A stretch of DNA of 34,194 nt from Candidatus Babeliales bacterium (lineage in GTDB: Bacteria > Babelota > Babeliae > Babelales > UBA12411): the NCBI GenBank assembly GCA_023128415.1, contig JAGMEA010000034.1, positions 1 through 34,194 of the forward strand. Direction: 5' to 3'. Below, piece by piece: positions 7,316 through 15,797 of this stretch (the first letter of the stretch is position 1; each line of letters opens with the position of its first letter). The notes beneath the pieces are model-generated. The model saw only the letters and a program-made list of their open reading frames with translations. It did no database searches and had not been told where the DNA came from. A program made the translations under genes and the position numbers.

Positions 7316-9175
7316 ATGTTTAAAAAATATCTATTTTTTATTCCATTTTTTTTTTGTTATTCATTTATTTTAGCCAACGGTAAAGATCCATTATTTGATG
7401 AATATCTTGTTTCATTTGTCAAAAAACACCCAGAAGAGTGTTCTAAATCTGCCGAAGCCGCCAATATAGACAATATTGAGGAAATCTCTCAAGTATATAG
7501 GGTTGTTAGTTTTAATCCGGAGTTAGGTAAAATTGTTATCGAGGGATTCGAGAATTTTCGAGAAAGTTTTTCTTATAAAGAGTTACGTTCATTAACAGAT
7601 AAATTGGTTAATTTTCGAGTTAAAACTCACAATGAATATAGAGAGATTGCTAATGAGCTTTATATACTTATTGAAGAATTTGAAGTAGAAGTTTCTGAGT
7701 TGAGCGTTGTACAGCTGCTTTCTTTAGATAAGATTAAAGAATTTATTTCATTCACTATTAATTTGCCAGATAGCTTTTTATCAAAAATTATTGATCATTC
7801 TAAAAAACTTACACAGAAAAATTCTGGTTCATGGTTGACTACTAAAAAAGTTGTAATTGCCGTGGGACTAATTGCAGCTGGCTACATTTTTAAACGTTAT
7901 TTTTGGGATATTGCTCAGGACAAAAGTTTAGTGTATAGACGTAAAAATCAAGTTAGAGATACATATATAGAAGATATGCGTTGTATTAAAGATCGACGGG
8001 ATTTGGAATTTTTGAGCCTAGCTCCCTTTGAAGTAGCTGCACAAGCTAGGGTAACTCTAAATACTCCCGGAACATGGCTACCAGCTTTGCGTGATGGAGC
8101 AGGACGTTGTACTATTGCTGGAAAAATTATCAGGGACGATGGTAGAGGATTGGTAAAATTAATAAGAGGAGTTGGCACAGGAGGACGCTTTAAGAATCTT
8201 GTTATTAATGTAGGAATGGAGACTGCTGAATTAGCACTTCCATTAGTTCTCGATCATAGAATGCATAAGGCCTTTCATATGAGTATGCCTTTTATTGGGA
8301 CTATGGTTCATTGGTTAACAGATTCAAATGCTAGAACTGCACTTATAGAACAGTTTGGGCAGGAGGGTGAGGGTATTATTAATGTCCTTGGAATTGTGTA
8401 TGGTGTTGGCCATGAGACCTTAGGAGGACATCAATCTCCAGGCTATCAAGATAGAATCTATTCGTTTAAAGGTAGAGATGTGCGTGGAGCATTGGCTTTA
8501 TTAGAACTTTTAGGTGGTGTTTTCAAGTGGCCCAAGGAAGCACTGAAGTTGGCTGTAAAAGTTGTTGCGTATGAAGATTTATTATTATTTACGAAAAATC
8601 TCTTTTATCCAGTAGCAGTTTACTGGAAAAATTGGGGGAAAATGCCGGAGTTACGTATCTATCTTTGGTATAATTTTTGTAGATACTTAGCTTTGAAGAG
8701 TGCTATTTGGTCGTGGCGCTTGTCAAAAGGAAATGTGGATTTAAATGTGTTAGTTTCGATGTGGAACAATGCGGGATTAGTTTCTGTTGATGGTAAGACG
8801 AAAAAACTTATAGTTCGCGAAGTTAGAAAAATTTTGGATAAAGCTGAGATCAAAATAGATAAGTCCGGAAAATCGTTTTTAGAAGTTATAAAAATTTTAT
8901 ATTATGGATTGTCTGATACTCAAGGGCATTCTGCTTACAAAATTATGGATGAAGCTATTAGATCTTTGAAAAAATATGACTTTGCTAAATATTCGTATAC
9001 CCCCGCATCTTTAGATGAAGTTGCAAAAATAATAGAAATTAATTCTGATTATGATCCTCTTAAAAATATTTTGTCAGCCTTTTCTGATGTCTTAGCTGAT
9101 TTTGAAAAGGAACAAAGTGAGTCAGGTGTTTTTGAAGATGCTAATGAGGAAGAAGACGAAAAAGTTTTTGCATAA
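7316..9175 (+). CDS. Large orphan exported membrane protein (619 aa)
   Basis: Family not recognised. It has a strong Sec signal at residues 1-20 (MFKKYLFFIPFFFCYSFILA), a helical exported region to about 175, a membrane segment at about 180-194 (VVIAVGLIAAGYIF) followed by basic KRYFWD, and a soluble remainder of about 420 residues. The C-terminal part has Gly- and His-rich turns (IVYGVGHETLGGHQSPGYQD) and a very acidic tail (ANEEEDEKVF). No catalytic signature could be assigned; the two closely spaced His motifs (GHET, GGHQ) are only suggestive. Start ATG 7316 has AAGGGG at good spacing. It lies 57 bp after ftsW and converges on lpxI with 5 bp between stop codons. Co-transcription with ftsW is possible. 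Confidence 0.75.
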   Translation: MFKKYLFFIPFFFCYSFILANGKDPLFDEYLVSFVKKHPEECSKSAEAANIDNIEEISQVYRVVSFNPELGKIVIEGFENFRESFSYKELRSLTDKLVNFRVKTHNEYREIANELYILIEEFEVEVSELSVVQLLSLDKIKEFISFTINLPDSFLSKIIDHSKKLTQKNSGSWLTTKKVVIAVGLIAAGYIFKRYFWDIAQDKSLVYRRKNQVRDTYIEDMRCIKDRRDLEFLSLAPFEVAAQARVTLNTPGTWLPALRDGAGRCTIAGKIIRDDGRGLVKLIRGVGTGGRFKNLVINVGMETAELALPLVLDHRMHKAFHMSMPFIGTMVHWLTDSNARTALIEQFGQEGEGIINVLGIVYGVGHETLGGHQSPGYQDRIYSFKGRDVRGALALLELLGGVFKWPKEALKLAVKVVAYEDLLLFTKNLFYPVAVYWKNWGKMPELRIYLWYNFCRYLALKSAIWSWRLSKGNVDLNVLVSMWNNAGLVSVDGKTKKLIVREVRKILDKAEIKIDKSGKSFLEVIKILYYGLSDTQGHSAYKIMDEAIRSLKKYDFAKYSYTPASLDEVAKIIEINSDYDPLKNILSAFSDVLADFEKEQSESGVFEDANEEEDEKVFA

Positions 9176-9180
9176 ACTTT

Positions 9181-10002
9181 TTATACAGATATAAGAGTTA
9201 TTTCGAGATCCTTTGCTAGGGAAATAAATTTTTCTTTTTCTGCTATAAATGTTTGATTAGATTGCCAGGCGATTGCTGCGACATCTTCCTTCTTGATATT
9301 TTTTAATGTGTCGGGTCCTAAAGTTGGAAGGTCATATTTTTTATTTTGATCAGACCTTGCTGCTTTGCATATAACAATTTCTTTTTTCCCTAGCTCTAAT
9401 CCACGTAAAATGCATTTATCTGTACCTTCTATAGCTTCAACGGCTAAGATCATTCCATCTTTTATTACTACTGTTTGACCAATGTCGCATTTAGAAAGAT
9501 GTTTAGCTGTATCTAGCCCTAACCGTATATCTTGTTCTAGGACGTTTGTAATTTTGCCTGTAAGAACTCCTGGCGGTACGAATAGAGAATCTAAAATTTC
9601 ATTTTGGCGCATTGCCTCTATCCCGTTTTCTTCAAGGATGGATAATATTTTTTCCATTACCGGCTTATCGCCTTTAGATAACAAACTGGTCAGAAGTTTT
9701 ATTGTTAGCCAATCGAGTTTGATTTTTTTTAATAAGTGAGATTTTTCTACTTTTCCAATTAAAAGAACCTTTTTTGTCTTTTTAGTTTTTAACAGATTTA
9801 GTATCTCTGTTGCTTTGTAAACATTTTGTTTTATTAACTCATTTTTGTTTTCAATAACATCTAGGAGATCAGATCCATTGTTTTCAGGGAAAAGAGAGAT
9901 GACAAAAAAGGGACAGTTTTCTTGTTTTAATTTTTTACATGCTTCTACAGGGAGATTTCCTGTTCCTGCAATTACGGCAACCAATTTTTTATTCATATCC
10001 AT
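9181..10002 (-). CDS. lpxI: UDP-2,3-diacylglucosamine pyrophosphatase LpxI
   Basis: Cleaves UDP-2,3-diacylglucosamine to lipid X and UMP in lipid A synthesis; LpxI is the alternative to LpxH. Family motifs (formerly DUF1009) are the N-terminal AVIAGTGNLP, LIGKVEKS, GDKPVMEKILSILEENGI, FVPPGVLTG, DIRLGLDTAK, DGMILAVEAIEGTD and the C-terminal CKAARSDQNKKYDLPTLGPDT; the last segment holds the Asp of the active site (Asp225 in Caulobacter LpxI). The 273-residue length is normal. ATG 10002 is the longest start; ATG 9996 (MNKKLVAVIAG) is equally plausible because neither has a clear ribosome site. It follows the oxidoreductase by 3 bp, as the last gene of the lpxA unit. Confidence 0.92.
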   Translation of the reverse strand: MDMNKKLVAVIAGTGNLPVEACKKLKQENCPFFVISLFPENNGSDLLDVIENKNELIKQNVYKATEILNLLKTKKTKKVLLIGKVEKSHLLKKIKLDWLTIKLLTSLLSKGDKPVMEKILSILEENGIEAMRQNEILDSLFVPPGVLTGKITNVLEQDIRLGLDTAKHLSKCDIGQTVVIKDGMILAVEAIEGTDKCILRGLELGKKEIVICKAARSDQNKKYDLPTLGPDTLKNIKKEDVAAIAWQSNQTFIAEKEKFISLAKDLEITLISV

Positions 10003-10005
10003 TGC

Positions 10006-11022
10006 TTAATTTGTTGGCGTATCAGAAGTTTCGTTCTTACTAATATGGTTTATTCTATCGACGGCTTTGACTGGTTTTTTACCAAGAAGGAGATTTTCTA
10101 TTTCTATTGCTAATCCTAAAGCCTTCATATCTTGTTCAGGTTTTAAATTTCTTTTTCCACTTCTTATGCATTTAATAAAGTTTTCAACTTCAACTCTTAA
10201 AGGATTATCTTTATAAACAAATAAACGTTTTATTGTTCCCTCTTGTTTATATTTAAGTTGTTTGTTACTAACCTTAACACTGTCTGTGATATTACTGTGT
10301 ATTGATATATCCTGAGCAGTGTAATCTAGTTGTAGTACGCAACCTTTTTGATGTACTGACATAGATCGGTGTTTTATTTGGGACACTCTACTTGAAACAA
10401 TGTTTGCAACTGCACCATTTTCAAATTTTAATTGTACTATTGCAATGTCTCCGGTGTTTGTTTTTATTGAGGTACCAACGGCATTAAATGTTTTTAAAGG
10501 GGAATCTATTAAACTGAGGATAATGTCTAGGTCATGGATCATTAAATCCAAAACAACGGAATCTTTTTGAGGTCTAGCAGTAAAGGGTCCCAACCTATGA
10601 CATTCTATTAAGTAGGGATTATTTACAATTTTTCTTAGTTCTTGGACTGCTCCATTAAAGCGTTCAACATGACCTACATGAAGAGATACATTATTTTCTT
10701 TGGCAATATTAAAAAGCTCTTGAGCTTGTTCTAATGTTCTGGTTAATGGTTTTTCCAACAAAACATGTTTTTTTCTAAGTAGACATTCTTTTGCTATTTC
10801 AAAATGTAAAGATGTTGGAACAGCTATTATTACTGCGTCAACATAGTCTATCCATTCTTGATAATTTTGAGTTTTTACTACTTTTGCAGATTTTATTTTA
10901 GCTAAATTTTTTATATTTGGATCAGCTATGCAGGTAAGTTCCATATTTGAAATGCTTGTGCTGACAGAAGCATGATATGTGCCCATGTGACCCAAGCCGA
11001 TTATTCCGAGTTTTACCATCAT
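10006..11022 (-). CDS. Gfo/Idh/MocA-family NAD(P)-dependent oxidoreductase in a lipid A operon
   Basis: Rossmann-fold sugar dehydrogenase family. The N-terminus carries the dinucleotide motif GIIGLGHMGTYHA, then AVIIAVPTSLHFEIA, the family signature EKPL (residue about 95), VGHVERFNGA, and the active-site helix segment DLMIHDLDIILSL with the conserved Asp-His pair. The 338 residues are normal. Its start overlaps the lpxA stop by 4 bp (ATGA), and lpxI follows 3 bp later, so it is embedded in lipid A synthesis. In Acidithiobacillus and Leptospira a Gfo/Idh enzyme (GnnA) next to lpxA oxidises UDP-GlcNAc at C3 so that GnnB can aminate it to UDP-GlcNAc3N. A GnnA role is an inference here; no GnnB aminotransferase lies in this window. 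Confidence 0.85.
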   Translation of the reverse strand: MMVKLGIIGLGHMGTYHASVSTSISNMELTCIADPNIKNLAKIKSAKVVKTQNYQEWIDYVDAVIIAVPTSLHFEIAKECLLRKKHVLLEKPLTRTLEQAQELFNIAKENNVSLHVGHVERFNGAVQELRKIVNNPYLIECHRLGPFTARPQKDSVVLDLMIHDLDIILSLIDSPLKTFNAVGTSIKTNTGDIAIVQLKFENGAVANIVSSRVSQIKHRSMSVHQKGCVLQLDYTAQDISIHSNITDSVKVSNKQLKYKQEGTIKRLFVYKDNPLRVEVENFIKCIRSGKRNLKPEQDMKALGLAIEIENLLLGKKPVKAVDRINHISKNETSDTPTN

Positions 11023-11846
11023 ATTGTTACCTGTTTGTTATAAGTTTCTGTTTCATAAAATAATGCCCTCCTTGATACTCCACGTTTAGAATTTTCAATA
11101 AATGTTAAAAATTCTTGAACATATTGATCATTGCCCCAACTAATAGATTCTTGGTTTGCAAGATCTTTTATTTTTTGAAGAGGCAGTTTATTTATATAGT
11201 ATAGATTTGTTACACGCTTTACAGCATTAATGCTTTCTTTAGAGAAATTTGCACGTTTTAATGCAATTAAATTTAGATTGGAAAAATGACTAGGTTGTCC
11301 CGTGAACATGCTGAATGGCGGCAAGTCTTGCCTTGTTCCACTAAAAGGAGTAATGCAGCTGTATTTTCCGATTTTGCAGAATTGGTGGACCGCTGTGTTT
11401 GCCATTAATAATACATTTTTTTCAAGATAGGAGTGCCCCCCTAGATTTGTATTATTAGTCAAAACTATATTCTCTTCCATGATGACATCATGGGCTATAT
11501 GGCAGTAATTCATTATATAACAATTATTGCCAACAGCAGTAAAACCATTTTCAGTTTTAGATGAGTGTATTGATACAAATTCTCTTATAATGCAATTTTC
11601 CCCTATTTCAATAGATCCCAAACTATGTGTTGTGTCTAGATCCTGAGCTGGAAGTCCTATAGAAACATAAGGGAAAATTTTAGTTCCCGATTTTATTTTT
11701 ACTTTTCCTACTATAGTACAATAAGGGCCAATTTTTACATTGTTTTCTATTATGACATCCGGTCCAACTATAGATGTTTTGTGAATATATTTTTTTTTAG
11801 AATAAAAAAACTCTTCTTCAAAGAAAGAATTTTCTTTTTTGGTCAC
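11019..11846 (-). CDS. lpxA: Acyl-ACP--UDP-sugar O-acyltransferase LpxA
   Basis: First enzyme of lipid A synthesis: transfers a 3-hydroxyacyl chain from ACP to UDP-GlcNAc (or its 3-amino analogue). The left-handed beta-helix hexapeptide repeats run from about residue 24 to 190 (TSIVGPDVIIENNVKIGPYC ...). The catalytic His lies in CHIAHDVIM, and LGGH and HQFCKIG are further LpxA signatures. The C-terminal helical domain follows GQPSHFSNLNLIALKR. Start is GTG 11846, giving a roughly 20-residue N-terminal extension rich in Glu and Phe; the extension is unusual, so a later non-ATG start cannot be excluded. By eye, the position of E. coli Gly173, which sets acyl length, is Pro here, so acyl preference may differ. 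It begins 12 bp after the tRNA-Gln CCA end. Confidence 0.92.
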   Translation of the reverse strand: MTKKENSFFEEEFFYSKKKYIHKTSIVGPDVIIENNVKIGPYCTIVGKVKIKSGTKIFPYVSIGLPAQDLDTTHSLGSIEIGENCIIREFVSIHSSKTENGFTAVGNNCYIMNYCHIAHDVIMEENIVLTNNTNLGGHSYLEKNVLLMANTAVHQFCKIGKYSCITPFSGTRQDLPPFSMFTGQPSHFSNLNLIALKRANFSKESINAVKRVTNLYYINKLPLQKIKDLANQESISWGNDQYVQEFLTFIENSKRGVSRRALFYETETYNKQVTI

Positions 11847-11858
11847 GATATAACTTTC

Positions 11859-11933
11859 TGGCTGGGGCGGAAGGATTCGAACCTCCGAATGGCAGGACCA
11901 AAACCTGCTGCCTTACCACTTGGCTACGCCCCA
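11859..11933 (-). tRNA. tRNA-Gln (anticodon UUG)
   Basis: Complete cloverleaf on the minus strand. Acceptor stem TGGGGCG pairs with CGCCCCA over 7 bp, D arm is GCC-AAGTGGTAA-GGC, anticodon stem GCAGG/CCTGC encloses loop TTTTGGT with anticodon TTG, and the T arm is GGAGG-TTCGAAT-CCTTC with one G-T pair. Discriminator G is followed by an encoded CCA (11859-11861). The short distances to spoVG upstream (19 bp) and lpxA downstream (12 bp) suggest it is processed from a common transcript. Confidence 0.97.
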
Positions 11934-11952
11934 AATTTTACTAGCTGCGAAA

Positions 11953-12210
11953 CTATTCTGTTATAAGCTTTTTATACTCGTCTATAATTTTTTCTTCTAT
12001 TTCTTTTCGAGTATCTGAATTAAGAGGATGTACTATATCTTTAAAACTACCATCTTTTTTTCTTCGAGATGGCATTGATACAAACATGCCCTTATCACTT
12101 TGTATGACTTTTAAGTCTCTTACAATAAAACAGTTATCAAAGACCATGGTTGCATATGCTCTCAATTTCCCTTCTTTGGCAGGGTATACCTTTATTTCTG
12201 TAATCTTCAT
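11953..12210 (-). CDS. spoVG: SpoVG-family regulator
   Basis: 85-residue SpoVG family protein, nearly unmistakable: MKITEIKVYP at the start, LRAYATMVFDNCFIVRDLKVI, then the core FVSMPSRRKKDGSFKDIVHPL and the DTRKEIEEKI helix. SpoVG proteins of Firmicutes, spirochaetes and others bind DNA or RNA site-specifically and act as global regulators; nothing points to sporulation here. ATG 12210 has GGAGA just upstream (TTGGAGATAGTGAT), with a TATAAT-like sequence close by. It lies between rsmH and the tRNA-Gln/lpxA unit on the same strand. Confidence 0.95.
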   Translation of the reverse strand: MKITEIKVYPAKEGKLRAYATMVFDNCFIVRDLKVIQSDKGMFVSMPSRRKKDGSFKDIVHPLNSDTRKEIEEKIIDEYKKLITE

Positions 12211-12370
12211 ATCACTATCTCCAATTATAACCTAGGAGCCTCAACTTTTCTTGTAGAAGCCTGTTAGTATGCATTTCAAGATGCCTACAAATCTAAATAG
12301 TTATGGTTTTTTTGTCAACCAAACAAGAGAAAATTGCCTCTAGAAGTTACATAAAGTCAGACATTAAGTA

Positions 12371-13246
12371 TTATATTTTTAGAGCCATGCGTAGTTTCGC
12401 ACTTCTTGAAGAGGGATTGCTAATCAGTTCATCCTTACTAGCGATAGCTGGTTTCTTTGTAATTATTTTTAATTTGTTAACATTATTTCTAAAAAAATCT
12501 TTAACTATTCTATCCTCTAAAGAGTGAAAACTTATACATATTAGAGGTGCTTCATTTTTTAGATATCCTATAGCCGTTGGTAAAAATAATTCGATGTTTT
12601 TTAGTTCCTTATTTATATAAATTCTAAGTGCCTGAAAAACTTTAGTAGCTGGATGTATGCTGCCTGTAGGTGTTCCTGAATATATACCTTCAATTAATTT
12701 AGCAAGCTGTCTTGTTGTTGTTATTTTTTTGCGTTTTCTTATTTCAACTATTGCTTTTGCTACAGTTTTTGATTTTCTTTCTCCACCAAACTCTGAAAAT
12801 ATTTTGGTAAGTTTTTCTTCTGGATATTTTTCTAAAACTTTTTCAGCTGTTAGGTAATTATGTGAGTTGGACATTCTCATATCTAAGGGGGTGTCATTAC
12901 GAAATGAAAAACCATCTTTCTCATGTATTTGGTTTTGAGATGTTCCAAAGTCTGCAATTATACCATCGACCCTTGAAATTTTATGCTTTTTTAAGATTTT
13001 AAAAAGATCTGCAAAATTCCCCCATGCAACCTTTAATCTATCACCGAATTCTTTTGTTAAGGGTAAAGCATAATTTTCTATGGCTTTTTTATCCCAATCT
13101 ATAGCAAAAACGGTACATGTAGGCTCCTTTTCAAGAATCGCCCTTGTATGACCTCCACAGCCAAATGTGGCATCAATATACAGCCCATTTGGTTTGGGAT
13201 CTAAGAAGCTAAGAAGCTCTTCGGTTAAGACTGGTTTGTGTCTCAT
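12371..13246 (-). CDS. rsmH: 16S rRNA (cytosine1402-N4)-methyltransferase RsmH (MraW)
   Basis: SAM-dependent enzyme that methylates N4 of C1402 in the 16S rRNA decoding centre. Motifs are RHKPVLTEELL at the start, SAM-binding DATFGCGGHT (residues 25-34), AIDWDKKAIE, DGIIADFGTSQNQI (usually DLGVSSxQ, slightly diverged), GFSFRNDTPLDMRM, ATKVFQALRIYINKEL, and ISFHSLEDRIVKDFF. The 291 residues are near the family norm. ATG 13246 has GGAGAG 5 nt upstream. In many bacteria rsmH opens the dcw cluster; here it is separated from murD/ftsW and sits downstream of dnaA and a lipoprotein gene. Confidence 0.95.
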   Translation of the reverse strand: MRHKPVLTEELLSFLDPKPNGLYIDATFGCGGHTRAILEKEPTCTVFAIDWDKKAIENYALPLTKEFGDRLKVAWGNFADLFKILKKHKISRVDGIIADFGTSQNQIHEKDGFSFRNDTPLDMRMSNSHNYLTAEKVLEKYPEEKLTKIFSEFGGERKSKTVAKAIVEIRKRKKITTTRQLAKLIEGIYSGTPTGSIHPATKVFQALRIYINKELKNIELFLPTAIGYLKNEAPLICISFHSLEDRIVKDFFRNNVNKLKIITKKPAIASKDELISNPSSRSAKLRMALKI

Positions 13247-13335
13247 TTATCTCTCCAAAAGCATTAATTTTTACAAAAAAAGCGAAAACACCCTTAGTGG
13301 AAAGTATAACAATGATTGCTTGGTTTGAAAAAGGC

Positions 13336-14247
13336 CTATTTAATAGATTTTCTTTCAAATTCTACCTTGGGATATTGGTTGTCAAATCCAGAAAGTGCGC
13401 CATACTTTTTAGGTATAATAACAACTTTCTTATCCTGATAGCGTTTGAGATAACCTACAATAAGTTTTTGATCTGGTTTTAAAAGTTCAAATGTTGATTT
13501 GTCAGCATCCTCTTTTTTATCATGCTCAAAAACTCCCAAAATGCCAATGACTGATTCCCAGGCATCTTTGGGGACTCTTAATGTGTCAACATCTATAAAT
13601 TTACCTTGACCTGATTTTATTTCTATGACATCTGTTTTATCAAAAACCCAGTGGCCATGATCAAGCTCTTGCTGATAAACAAAACATGTTATATAAAGGT
13701 CTTTTTCTGTTTGGTTTTCTACTAAAAAATCCAATTCTTTATGCTTTATATTTTTATTTAGACCATTTTTTTCATGTTCCCAATCAAGAGTTTCTCCTTT
13801 GAATCCGTAGGATTCTGTTTGTAAAAGGATATTACTTTTTTTTAAGTGTAATAATTTAGAGAGCTCTATTTTATTTTTGTCTTCTAATAGCTCATAAATA
13901 GATGCTTCAGCTTCCCCCTTGTTCTCAAATATTCCTAAATATCCATAAATATTTTTCATTTCTTTTTTTTCTGCAATTGTGTGGATATCAATCAAAATCT
14001 TATCTCCAGGCTTTATTTCATAAACAGGTGTTTTATACCAGGACCATCGAGTTCTGATTTGTTTTACAGCATAATAAAAGCAAGCTACATATAAGGTTTT
14101 ATTTGTTTGATTAGTTACATAAAAATCTAGTTCAACACCATTGGTTTTTTGTTCTTGAATCATTGCATTTTTTTGCATAGCTTTTTCTGTTTCTCTATAG
14201 CATGCAGGCAGCAATAATAGCATGAGAATTAAAGGGGAATAGCGCAT
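13336..14247 (-). CDS. Lipoprotein with two tandem copies of an unknown domain
   Basis: 303 residues, family not recognised. A type II signal ends in LLLPAC with the lipid-modified Cys at residue 16. The mature part contains two homologous domains of about 110 residues: about 38-148 (VELDFYVTNQTNKTLYVACF ... YGYLGIFENK ... LLQTESYG) and about 170-283 (KELDFLVENQTEKDLYITCF ... IGILGVFEHD ... VVIIPKKYG). Shared elements are ELDF-V-NQT, LY-CF-Y, a K-Vp-EIK-G strand, and G-LG-FE, suggesting a beta-sandwich. The RGD-free, acidic surface gives no functional clue. AAGGAG lies just before ATG 14247. It starts 12 bp after the dnaA stop, so it is likely translated from the dnaA transcript. Confidence 0.8.
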   Translation of the reverse strand: MRYSPLILMLLLLPACYRETEKAMQKNAMIQEQKTNGVELDFYVTNQTNKTLYVACFYYAVKQIRTRWSWYKTPVYEIKPGDKILIDIHTIAEKKEMKNIYGYLGIFENKGEAEASIYELLEDKNKIELSKLLHLKKSNILLQTESYGFKGETLDWEHEKNGLNKNIKHKELDFLVENQTEKDLYITCFVYQQELDHGHWVFDKTDVIEIKSGQGKFIDVDTLRVPKDAWESVIGILGVFEHDKKEDADKSTFELLKPDQKLIVGYLKRYQDKKVVIIPKKYGALSGFDNQYPKVEFERKSIK

Positions 14248-14259
14248 TATGTCTCCTTT

Positions 14260-15693
14260 TTAGACTTGTAATGAGGAGTTAATTTTTTCTAACAATTGAG
14301 TAACTTCTTTGCTTTTACTTTTTAATGTTTCAATTTTTGTAACGGCATGAAGCACTGTTGTGTGGTTTCTACCACCTACAAAATCTCCTATAGCTTGAAA
14401 AGAGGTGGTCGTTTCTTTTTTCAGCATATAAAAAGCAACTTGTCTTGCTAAAGCAATATTTTTATTTCTGTTTTTTGATTTTATATCTTCAATAGATACA
14501 GAGCAATATTTTGCAACAGTTTTTAATATTTTATTTAATGAGCTAGATGTTTTGCTTTTAGGTTGATTTACTTCTCCTAAAATTTGATTTGCCAAGTCTA
14601 TTGTTATTTCTTTACCAGTTAATGATGAAAAAGCTTCTATTCTAATTAAGCAACCCTCTAGTTCTCTTATGCTATTTACCTCTTGTGATGCTATAAATTT
14701 AATTACTTCTTCTTCTATATTTAAATTTTGTGATAGCATCTTTTTTTTCAGTATGGCTATTTTCATTTCTAAGGTTGGTAATTGAACATCTGCGACTAAT
14801 CCAGATTGCAATCGTGATTTTAATCGATTTTGTAATCCTGCTATATCATTAGGGAGTGTGTCGCTAGAGAAAATCACTTGTTTATTTCTGTTATGTAATG
14901 CATCAAAAATATGAAATAAGATTTCTTGAGTTTGTTCTTTTTTTGAAAAAAATTGAACATCATCTAATAGGAGTAAGTCTACCTTTTGATATTTTTCTCT
15001 AAATTGTCTTATTTTATCGTTCCTTATTGATGTAATAAATTCATTTATAAAACTATCGGATGTTTTATATAACACGTTTGCATTTTTATTCTTCTCTCTT
15101 ACTTCATTTCCTACTGCATGGAGTAGGTGCGTTTTGCCTAATCCGGTTGGACCATATATAAATAAAGGATTGTAGACCTTTCCTAAATTTTTAGAAACGG
15201 CAATAGCCGCCGCTTGTGCTAGTGAATTGCTTGGGCCGACTACTAGGGAATCAAAAGTAAATTTTGGATTGAGTTTTTCAGAAAACAACCTTGGAAAATT
15301 TTTATAATTCTTTTTTTCTATTATTTCTTTTTTTGCATAAGTAGTTGGAAGATTTTTTTTAAAACCTTCATCCCTAAAATTATCCGCCAGCACTTGTTTT
15401 TGTAGTGCTGATGCAGGAATTAATCTTTTTGTTTCTCCTTTTTCCTCTGTTTTGCAGAAAAGAAATAATTTAATTGAATCAGTGTGTAATAATCGACTCA
15501 AGTGTGTTTTTATTAAACTAATATAATGTTCTTGAATCCATTTTCTTACAAATGGATTAGGCATTAATAAAAAAGCAGTATTTGTTTCTTTGTCCCAGCG
15601 TTCTAACCTGACCGCTTTGAACCAAGTCTCAACTACTTGGGTTCCTGCTTCTTGTTTAATAATGTTTAAAAAATCGTCCCAAATTAGTTGCAC
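14260..15693 (-). CDS. dnaA: Chromosomal replication initiator DnaA
   Basis: AAA+ ATPase that binds DnaA boxes and opens oriC. All four domains are visible: domain I (IWDDFLNIIKQEAGTQVVETWF, helicase and partner contacts), a linker to about residue 140, the AAA+ core with Walker A GPTGLGKT (181-188), Walker B LLLLDDVQF (about 241-249) and SSDTLPNDI, and domain IV with the signature GGRNHTTVLHAV near the C-terminus preceded by IALARQVAFYMLKKET. The 477 residues are normal. The start is GTG 15693, continuing QLIWDD; no ATG nearby fits. The 104 bp to the divergent lipoprotein gene show no cluster of TTATNCACA boxes, so oriC is not evident here. A lipoprotein gene, rsmH and spoVG follow on the same strand. 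Confidence 0.97.
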   Translation of the reverse strand: MQLIWDDFLNIIKQEAGTQVVETWFKAVRLERWDKETNTAFLLMPNPFVRKWIQEHYISLIKTHLSRLLHTDSIKLFLFCKTEEKGETKRLIPASALQKQVLADNFRDEGFKKNLPTTYAKKEIIEKKNYKNFPRLFSEKLNPKFTFDSLVVGPSNSLAQAAAIAVSKNLGKVYNPLFIYGPTGLGKTHLLHAVGNEVREKNKNANVLYKTSDSFINEFITSIRNDKIRQFREKYQKVDLLLLDDVQFFSKKEQTQEILFHIFDALHNRNKQVIFSSDTLPNDIAGLQNRLKSRLQSGLVADVQLPTLEMKIAILKKKMLSQNLNIEEEVIKFIASQEVNSIRELEGCLIRIEAFSSLTGKEITIDLANQILGEVNQPKSKTSSSLNKILKTVAKYCSVSIEDIKSKNRNKNIALARQVAFYMLKKETTTSFQAIGDFVGGRNHTTVLHAVTKIETLKSKSKEVTQLLEKINSSLQV

Positions 15694-15797
15694 CTAAAAA
15701 ACCTTATCTTAATAATTGGTTTAAATTGATTTTTGTGCTATTGATTTAGCGCTTTATTGAAATTCATTTTTTAAAAGTATAACAGAGCGAAATTTCT

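Noticed and set aside
12303-12527. Plus-strand open frame over the rsmH 3' end
   Set aside because: Antisense shadow of rsmH with no ribosome site.
15694-15797. oriC next to dnaA
   Set aside because: Only 104 bp between divergent genes, without a cluster of TTATNCACA boxes or iterons.
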